Under the pieces are notes generated by a model, which worked only from the letters and a program-made list of their open reading frames with translations, made no database searches and was not told the DNA's origin. A DNA stretch of 9,878 bases, taken from the NCBI GenBank assembly GCA_007131045.1, contig SLRI01000221.1, forward strand, positions 1 to 9,878, written 5' to 3'. Each line of letters opens with the position of its first letter. Within the stretch, counting starts at the first letter, position 1. Source of the DNA: Rhodospirillales bacterium (GTDB lineage: Bacteria > Pseudomonadota > Alphaproteobacteria > Geminicoccales > Geminicoccaceae). Of the stretch, positions 6,113 through 9,878 are shown in pieces. The position numbers were made by a program, and so were the translations under genes.

Positions 6113-6495
6113 GGCTCCTCCCCGACACACACCTGCTTCTCTGGGCCGTCGGCCGGGTCGCCCGGTTGCCTCCCTCGGCCAGGGAACTCATGGCCGACCC
6201 CGGCAACAAGCTGTTCTTCAGTGCCGTGAGCATCTGGGAGATCGCGATCAAGCGCAGTCTCGGTCGACCCGGCTTCGCGACCGACCCCCGATTGGTGCGC
6301 AGCGAGCTGTTGGCCCAGGACTATGAAGAGCTGCCGATCACCAGCGATCACGGCGTCGCGGTCGATGGCCTCCCCTACATTCACAAGGACCCCTTCGGCC
6401 GGCTGCTCGTCGCCCAGGCGATGGTCGAGGGCATCCTGCTGCTTACCTCGGATCCCCGCCTCGCCCGCTACCCGGGGCCGGTTCGCAAGGTCTGA
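6109..6495 (+). CDS. vapC: Type II toxin, VapC-type PIN-domain ribonuclease with an altered acidic motif
   Basis: The 128-residue protein has the PIN layout: LLPDTHLLLW (Asp6), SIWEIAIKRSLGR (Glu44), LPITSDHGVAVDGLP, HKDPFGRLLVAQA (Asp94) and LLLTSDPRLARY (Asp115). VapC toxins are Mg-dependent ribonucleases that cut RNA when freed from the antitoxin. In this subfamily the third motif is usually HxDPFDRLLIAQA, and the second Asp is thought to align with a metal-binding acidic residue of the PIN site. Here it is Gly97 (codon GGC, 6397-6399), one transition away from GAC. The other acidic residues are intact, as is the four-base overlap with the antitoxin gene. The toxin may therefore be weakened or inactive, though the frame is complete. 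Confidence 0.9.
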   Translation: MRLLPDTHLLLWAVGRVARLPPSARELMADPGNKLFFSAVSIWEIAIKRSLGRPGFATDPRLVRSELLAQDYEELPITSDHGVAVDGLPYIHKDPFGRLLVAQAMVEGILLLTSDPRLARYPGPVRKV

Positions 6496-6529
6496 GCCGG
6501 CGGGCGGGCGCGGGTGGATCGCGCCGAAC

Positions 6530-6559
6530 AGAAGGCTCTATCATATGCGACAGCCTTCT
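6530..6559 (+). repeat. Inverted repeat after vapC
   Basis: AGAAGGCT (6530-6537) and AGCCTTCT (6552-6559) are perfect eight-base arms around a 14-base loop. It begins 35 bases after the vapC stop. No T tract follows, so it could be a weak transcript-end structure or a protein-binding site. Confidence 0.4.
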
Positions 6560-6763
6560 TGGGCCATCGCCACCCTCTCGGGCCGGCGCTCACTGCCAGC
6601 CGGATCGGCGACCTGCAAACTGGAACGGCGACCTGGAGCCCTGCGCTTGCCGGAGCGGTTCATTTTCCATGATCACGCAGCGTCAGCGAGCATCGCTCAG
6701 CAGCAAAGCGTCCTCCTCGGTGAAGGCACGTTCAGAAAAAAGTTCCGCCTCACGTTGGAACCG

Positions 6764-6785
6764 AAGCGGCCGCAGCCGCTTTTTT
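6764..6785 (+). terminator. Intrinsic terminator upstream of the PRC-barrel gene
   Basis: AAGCGGC (6764-6770) pairs with GCCGCTT (6775-6781) around the loop CGCA, and the T run reaches 6785. It ends only 28 bases before the ATG at 6814. It could end transcripts coming from the toxin-antitoxin operon or act as an attenuator in the leader of the next gene. Little room is left for a promoter between it and the ribosome binding site. Confidence 0.65.
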
Positions 6786-6813
6786 GAGTACACCAACCAT
6801 GGGGAGACTTCGA

Positions 6814-8181
6814 ATGAAGATCCAACATACGACGCGCCTGCTGCTGGCGACCAGCGCTCTGGTCATCATCGCCAGCATGCCCGCCATGGCGCAGCAGGCC
6901 GACCAGCAGCAGGCCGACCAGCAGCAGCAGGCCCAGCAGCAGCCGGCCGACCAGCAGCAGCAGGCCCAGCAGCAGCAGGAGCAGATCCAACAGTATCTGG
7001 CCGAAGCCCGTCAGGCGCTCGAGGAGGAGAACCACGACGAGGCCGAAAGGGCGTTGCAGGACGCGAACGAGGCGCTCGACGAGGCCACCATCGACACGGC
7101 CGAGCGCGACGAGCTTCGCTCGCTGCTCCAGGAAGCGTGGGACGCCCTGCAGAACGAAGAGTACGCCGAGGCGCAGCAAGCCGTGCAGGAGGCCGAACAG
7201 ATGGCCAGCCAGCAGATGGCCGCGGCTCAGCAGGAGGACGACCAGCAGCTGGCCGCGGATCAGCCGGAGGACGAAGCGCAGGCCGAAGCGCAGATGCAGA
7301 TGGAGACCGAGCTGCAGATCGAGCAGCAAGCGCCGACAGTTCGCGTCACCCAGGCGCCGCCGCGGATCACCGTCCACGTCCCGGCGCCCGTGGTCAACAT
7401 CGAGATGCCGGAGCCGCAGGTCCAGGTGGAGATGGACGATCCGGAGATCGAGGTGATCATGGGCCAGCCCGAGCTGTCCGTTGCCGAGGGCGACGTGCAG
7501 ATGCAGGAGGGCGAGCAGGCCCAGGCACGGGTCGAGCTCCAGCGGGAGGAACCGCAGGTCGAGATCCAGCAGGAAGAGCCCGAGGTGCGGATCACGCGCG
7601 CCGATCCGGAGCAAGAGCGGCCCGAGGAGGAGACCGAGGCCCAGCGGCTCCAGGAGGAAGAGGCCGAGCAGGACGAGGCCGCGCAGCAGCAGCAGCTCGA
7701 GGAGCAGGACCGGGCAGCACAGGAGCAGCCTGACCAGCAGCCCACGCCCGAGCAGGAGACTGCCGAGCAGGAGGCCGACGCGCCCGTGACGCTCGAAGGT
7801 GACGTAGAGCGGGCGGAGGACACCGACGATCCGGCGAGGGACGAGGATCTGGCCGCAGCCGAAGATCCGGACACAGCCGAAGCGCCTTCGCCGCTCGCGC
7901 AGATGACGGCCGATGAGATGATCGGTTCCAACGTGGTCAACGAGCAGAACGAGACGATCGCGACGGTCAACGACGTCGTGGTTCGCCCAGGTGACCAAGA
8001 CTCGCATCTGGTGCTCGGCGTTGGCGGCCTGTTCGGCTTCGGGGAGCGGACGATCGCCGTGCCGCTGGAAGAGTTCGAGTTGGCCGACGACGACAACCTG
8101 CTGCTCCGCGGCATGACGCAGGAGCGCCTCGAGAACATGCCGGAGTACGATCCGGACGAGTTCGAGACGACCGCGCAGTAA
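6814..8181 (+). CDS. Secreted Gln/Glu-rich protein with nonapeptide repeats and a C-terminal PRC-barrel domain
   Basis: The ATG at 6814 has GGGGAG seven bases upstream and gives a Sec signal peptide (MKIQHTTRLLLATSALVIIA, cleavage expected after AMA26). In-frame TTG (6784) and ATG (6799) starts would only add residues before it. The mature 429 residues comprise: a Gln-rich tract (27-59); a helical, Ala/Glu/Gln-rich and probably coiled-coil region (60-170); six Pro-x-[VIL]-x-[VI] repeats of exactly nine residues (174-227) plus two more at 247 and 256; a very acidic Gln/Glu/Pro linker (to about 360); and a PRC-barrel domain (about 363-424: DEMIGSNVVNEQNETIATVND, then VLGVGGLFGFGERTIAVPLEEF). 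There is no cysteine. PRC-barrels are small beta domains for protein contacts. The protein is probably a periplasmic or envelope scaffold, role unknown. Terminators flank it, so it is monocistronic. Confidence 0.87.
   Translation: MKIQHTTRLLLATSALVIIASMPAMAQQADQQQADQQQQAQQQPADQQQQAQQQQEQIQQYLAEARQALEEENHDEAERALQDANEALDEATIDTAERDELRSLLQEAWDALQNEEYAEAQQAVQEAEQMASQQMAAAQQEDDQQLAADQPEDEAQAEAQMQMETELQIEQQAPTVRVTQAPPRITVHVPAPVVNIEMPEPQVQVEMDDPEIEVIMGQPELSVAEGDVQMQEGEQAQARVELQREEPQVEIQQEEPEVRITRADPEQERPEEETEAQRLQEEEAEQDEAAQQQQLEEQDRAAQEQPDQQPTPEQETAEQEADAPVTLEGDVERAEDTDDPARDEDLAAAEDPDTAEAPSPLAQMTADEMIGSNVVNEQNETIATVNDVVVRPGDQDSHLVLGVGGLFGFGERTIAVPLEEFELADDDNLLLRGMTQERLENMPEYDPDEFETTAQ
6892..6990 (+). 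repeat. CAG-rich tandem tract encoding the Gln-rich N-terminus
   Basis: Units such as GCCGACCAGCAGCAG and GCCCAGCAGCAG alternate in frame and encode QQADQQQ- and AQQQ-type motifs (residues 27-59). All repeat units are multiples of three bases, so slippage would lengthen or shorten the Gln tract without shifting the frame. Confidence 0.75.
7333..7494 (+). repeat. Six nonapeptide repeats, Pro-x-[VIL]-x-[VI]-x4
   Basis: Prolines at residues 174, 183, 192, 201, 210 and 219 are exactly nine residues apart. Each begins a unit with hydrophobic residues at positions 3 and 5 (PTVRV, PRITV, PVVNI, PQVQV, PEIEV, PELSV). Two further units (PQVEI at 247, PEVRI at 256) follow after an acidic insertion. 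The 27-base DNA period is not conserved at the base level, which suggests old duplications held by selection on the protein. Alternating strands ending at prolines would suit an extended or beta-type rod. Confidence 0.8.
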
Positions 8182-8235
8182 CGCGCTTCGACACTCGACT
8201 TTTTCGCCAACGTTCGAATGGCGATAAGGTCCAAA

Positions 8236-8261
8236 GGGGGGACGCCACTTGGCGTCCCCCC
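8236..8261 (+). terminator. Strong 11-base-pair hairpin after the PRC-barrel gene
   Basis: GGGGGGACGCC (8236-8246) and GGCGTCCCCCC (8251-8261) pair perfectly around the loop ACTT. It starts 55 bases after the stop. No T tract follows, but a canonical terminator begins 15 bases later, so the pair probably acts together, this one perhaps protecting the 3' end of the transcript. Confidence 0.55.
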
Positions 8262-8275
8262 ATCTCGTAACAGCC

Positions 8276-8304
8276 CCCGCCGACAGCTTCGGCGGGTTTT
8301 TTTT
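8276..8304 (+). terminator. Intrinsic terminator of the PRC-barrel gene
   Basis: CCCGCCGA (8276-8283) pairs with TCGGCGGG (8289-8296) around the loop CAGCT, and eight T residues follow (8297-8304). This is the most canonical rho-independent terminator in the window. It separates the PRC-barrel gene from mvaA. Confidence 0.88.
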
Positions 8305-8341
8305 GTGGCGCCGCGTCCCAGCGCCATCACCGAGAAACGGT

Positions 8342-8374
8342 GGGGCGCGGGGAGGCCAGCCTCCCCGCACTTCT
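8342..8374 (+). repeat. Dispersed palindromic repeat, copy 3
   Basis: GCGGGGAGGC (8347-8356) and GCCTCCCCGC (8359-8368) are perfect arms around CA, flanked by GGGGC on the left and ACTTCTTCCTTCC on the right. It is the same unit as 287-319 and 5479-5513 but in the opposite orientation. It lies between the terminator of the PRC-barrel gene and mvaA. Confidence 0.75.
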
Positions 8375-8383
8375 TCCTTCCTG

Positions 8384-8397
8384 CCTAGTCCGCTAGG
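8384..8397 (+). promoter_or_regulatory. CCTAG-TCCG-CTAGG palindrome upstream of mvaA
   Basis: Perfect five-base arms, each with the tetramer CTAG (generally scarce in proteobacterial genomes), lie 31 bases before the mvaA start and before its GGGGAGG ribosome binding site. The position suits an operator or a site near the transcription start. There is no direct evidence of a bound regulator. Confidence 0.35.
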
Positions 8398-8428
8398 GTT
8401 GGAGGGTCAGGTTCTCGGGGAGGCAATG

Positions 8429-9694
8429 ATGGCCGGATCGCGGATTTCGGGGTTTCATCGGTTGGGGATGGCGGAGCGGCTCGAGGTCGTGGCCGGGTTT
8501 GCCGGATTGACGGCGGCGCAGGTGGCGGTCTTGGCGGAGACCGGGGCGTTGCCGGCCGAGTTGGCGGATCGGCTGGTGGAGAATGCCATCGGCGTGATGC
8601 CGGTGCCGATCGGGATCGCCTCGAACTTGAAGGTCGACGGGGTGGATCGGCTGGTGCCGATGGCGACCGAGGAGTCGTCGGTGGTGGCGGCGGTCTGCAA
8701 TGCCGCTCGGCTGGTCTACGATGCCGGGGGGTTCGTGACCTCGGCTTCCGGGCCGTTGATGATCGCGCAGATCCAGCTGACCGGGGTGAGTGATCCGCAG
8801 CACTCCAGGCTCGAGATCCTGGAGCGGCGGGAGGAGATTGCCGGGATTTGTGACGGCTGTGATCCGGTGCTGGTGCGGCACGGCGGCGGCTTCCGTGAGC
8901 TCGAGGTTCGGGTGCTGGAGACCCGGGGCGGGCCGATGGTGATCACGCATATCGTGGTGGATACGCGGGATGCGATGGGCGCGAATGCGGTCAACACGAT
9001 GGCCGAGCGGCTGGCGCCGTCGATCGAGGGATGGTGTGGCGGCAAGGTGTATTTGCGCATCTTGTCCAATCTCGCGGATCGGCGGCTGGTGCGGGCGCGC
9101 GCGGTCTGGCCGGCCGACGCTCTGGGTGGGGCCGAGGTGGTGGACGGGATCGTTGCCGCGTCGCATTTCGCCGAGGCCGATCCGTACAGGGCTGCGACCC
9201 ACAACAAGGGCGTGATGAACGGCATTTCGGCATGTGTGCTGGCGACCGGCAACGACACGCGGGCGATCGAGGCCGGGGCGCACGCTTATGCGGCGCGATC
9301 GGGGCAGTACCGTTCGCTTTCGCGCTTCGAGCGGACGGCCGAGGGCGATTTGGCGGGGTCCTTGGAGCTGCCGCTGGCCGTCGGGCTCGTGGGTGGGGCC
9401 ACCAAGGTGCATCCGACCGCACGAGTGTGTGTGGCGATTTTGGGGGTAACGACGGCCGTCGAGATGGCGCGGGTGTTTTGTGCCGTGGGGCTGGCGCAGA
9501 CGTTCGCCGCACTCAGGGCCTTGTCGACCGTGGGGATTCAGAAGGGGCACATGGCGTTGCATGCGCAGAACCTGGCGATGATGGCAGGTGCCGTGGGCGA
9601 GGAGGTGGATCGGGTGGCAGACGCCATGGTGGCCACGGGCGAGGTGCGGGTGGACGTGGCGGAGCGGGTTCTGGGCGAGTTGCGCGGTGGCTGA
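8429..9694 (+). CDS. mvaA: Hydroxymethylglutaryl-CoA reductase, degradative (class II)
   Basis: This 421-residue protein interconverts mevalonate and HMG-CoA; class II bacterial enzymes usually work with NAD in the oxidative direction. Visible motifs are ENAIGVMPVPIGIA (51-64), ATEESSVVAA with the catalytic Glu (81 or 82), DAMGANAVNTMAE (181-193), THNKGVMNGI with Lys260 and Asn264, ATGNDTRAIEAGAHA with Asp276, and GIQKGHMALHA with His374. Lys, Asn, Asp and His each lie seven residues before their counterparts in Pseudomonas mevalonii MvaA (Lys267, Asn271, Asp283, His381), so the active site looks complete. Two adjacent ATGs exist; the second (8429) is better spaced from GGGGAGG, and the first (8426) adds one Met. 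The gene is followed closely by HMG-CoA lyase. Its codons end in G more often than those of the nap genes. Confidence 0.94.
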   Translation: MAGSRISGFHRLGMAERLEVVAGFAGLTAAQVAVLAETGALPAELADRLVENAIGVMPVPIGIASNLKVDGVDRLVPMATEESSVVAAVCNAARLVYDAGGFVTSASGPLMIAQIQLTGVSDPQHSRLEILERREEIAGICDGCDPVLVRHGGGFRELEVRVLETRGGPMVITHIVVDTRDAMGANAVNTMAERLAPSIEGWCGGKVYLRILSNLADRRLVRARAVWPADALGGAEVVDGIVAASHFAEADPYRAATHNKGVMNGISACVLATGNDTRAIEAGAHAYAARSGQYRSLSRFERTAEGDLAGSLELPLAVGLVGGATKVHPTARVCVAILGVTTAVEMARVFCAVGLAQTFAALRALSTVGIQKGHMALHAQNLAMMAGAVGEEVDRVADAMVATGEVRVDVAERVLGELRGG

Positions 9695-9698
9695 GGCG

Positions 9699-9878
9699 AT
9701 GACAGAGGCGATCACCTTCGTCGAGGTGGCGCCCAGGGACGGGTTGCAGAACTTCCCGGGCTCGGTGCCGTTGGGCGTCAAGGTCGAGCTCTGCGAGCGG
9801 CTGTTCCGGGCGGGGGTGCGGTGGCTCGAGTGTGCGTCGTTCGTGTCGCCGAAGCTGGTGCCGCAGATGGCGGATTCC
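9699..9878 (+). CDS. mvaB: Hydroxymethylglutaryl-CoA lyase, N-terminal fragment
   Basis: The first 60 codons are present and the window ends inside the gene. The start of the TIM-barrel domain is clear: FVEVAPRDGLQNFPG (Arg and Asp of the RDGLQN motif bind substrate and metal in this family), KVELCERLFRAGVRWLE and ASFVSPKLVPQMAD. The enzyme splits HMG-CoA into acetoacetate and acetyl-CoA. The ATG at 9699 lies four bases after the mvaA stop. An in-frame GTG at 9687, with GGGCGAG seven bases upstream, would add four residues and overlap mvaA by eight bases; I cannot decide between them. With mvaA it would complete catabolism of mevalonate. Isopropylmalate-synthase relatives are less likely, given the SFVSPKLVPQMAD motif. 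Confidence 0.92.
   Translation, partial: MTEAITFVEVAPRDGLQNFPGSVPLGVKVELCERLFRAGVRWLECASFVSPKLVPQMADS

Larger units (their letters stand above)
6496..6813 (+). other. 318-base gap between vapC and the PRC-barrel gene
   Basis: No convincing gene is seen. The stretch holds an inverted repeat (6530-6559), a direct repeat of CGGCGACCTG (6607-6616 and 6626-6635), an intrinsic terminator (6764-6785) and the ribosome binding site GGGGAG (6801-6806). A frame from the ATG near 6545 runs to 6787 but reads as basic, low-information protein through the terminator, so I do not call it. Two GGAAC boxes (6622-6626 and 6757-6761) have only imperfect EcfG-type -10 partners. Confidence 0.6.

Noticed and set aside
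5519..6130. 203-residue - strand frame across the antitoxin gene
   Set aside because: It is the complement of the antitoxin frame over most of its length. The better-supported - strand ORF here is the 52-residue one, in another frame.
6622..6647. EcfG-type promoter with GGAAC at 6622
   Set aside because: The partner 17 bases later is CGCT rather than CGTT, and it lies well upstream of a terminator and the next gene. The GC-rich context makes partial matches likely.
6545..6787. Possible 80-residue protein upstream of the PRC-barrel gene
   Set aside because: It runs through the intrinsic terminator, has no clear ribosome binding site, and its sequence shows no domain or topology.
6697..8370. 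Long - strand frame opposite the PRC-barrel gene, rich in Leu
   Set aside because: The Leu runs are the complement of CAG and GAG codons. The + strand frame has a signal peptide, a ribosome binding site and a PRC-barrel domain.
1..9878. CRISPR array, tRNA or rRNA gene, transposase
   Set aside because: No regular spaced repeats, cloverleaf-like segments, rRNA sequence or transposase motifs were seen. The repeats present are single palindromes or in-frame protein repeats.

Overview
The window is high-GC bacterial DNA, most likely from an alphaproteobacterium, perhaps of Rhodospirillales type. That is an inference from the napEFDABC gene order, a perfect GGAAC-N16-CGTT promoter of the EcfG general-stress type, and the character of the proteins. 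Almost every gene reads on the + strand.

Layout. 1-249 is the C-terminal end of a periplasmic amino-acid/amide-binding protein of an ABC transporter. 250-488 is intergenic, with a palindromic repeat and the EcfG-type promoter. This promoter precedes a 77-residue two-helix membrane protein of unknown function (489-722). A T-tract terminator runs directly into a TTGACA promoter element, and then comes a complete periplasmic nitrate reductase operon, napE-napF-napD-napA-napB-napC (841-5457). Its genes are tightly packed or overlapping. NapC carries quinol electrons to NapB and NapA, NapD guards the NapA Tat signal peptide, and NapF is the iron-sulfur accessory protein. NapG and NapH are absent, as is common in this group.

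After napC, a second copy of the palindromic repeat lies between the operon and a convergent 52-residue single-helix ORF on the - strand (5551-5709), which has a good ribosome binding site. Next is a type II toxin-antitoxin pair, Phd/YefM-type antitoxin plus VapC-type PIN toxin (5867-6495). It is preceded by a tandem palindromic operator. The toxin has Gly where the DPFDR-type motif normally has an acidic residue.

A 318-base gap with an inverted repeat and an intrinsic terminator leads to a secreted, Gln/Glu-rich 455-residue protein (6814-8181). It has a six-fold nine-residue Pro-x-hydrophobic repeat and a C-terminal PRC-barrel domain. Two strong hairpins follow, then a third copy of the palindromic repeat and a small CCTAG palindrome.

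The window ends with a class II HMG-CoA reductase (mvaA, 8429-9694) and the start of HMG-CoA lyase (mvaB). The pair suggests catabolism of mevalonate to acetoacetate and acetyl-CoA. I see no wholly new multi-gene system. The most notable items are the three-copy palindromic repeat, the EcfG-type promoter, the altered VapC motif, the nonapeptide-repeat PRC protein and the unlisted small - strand ORF.
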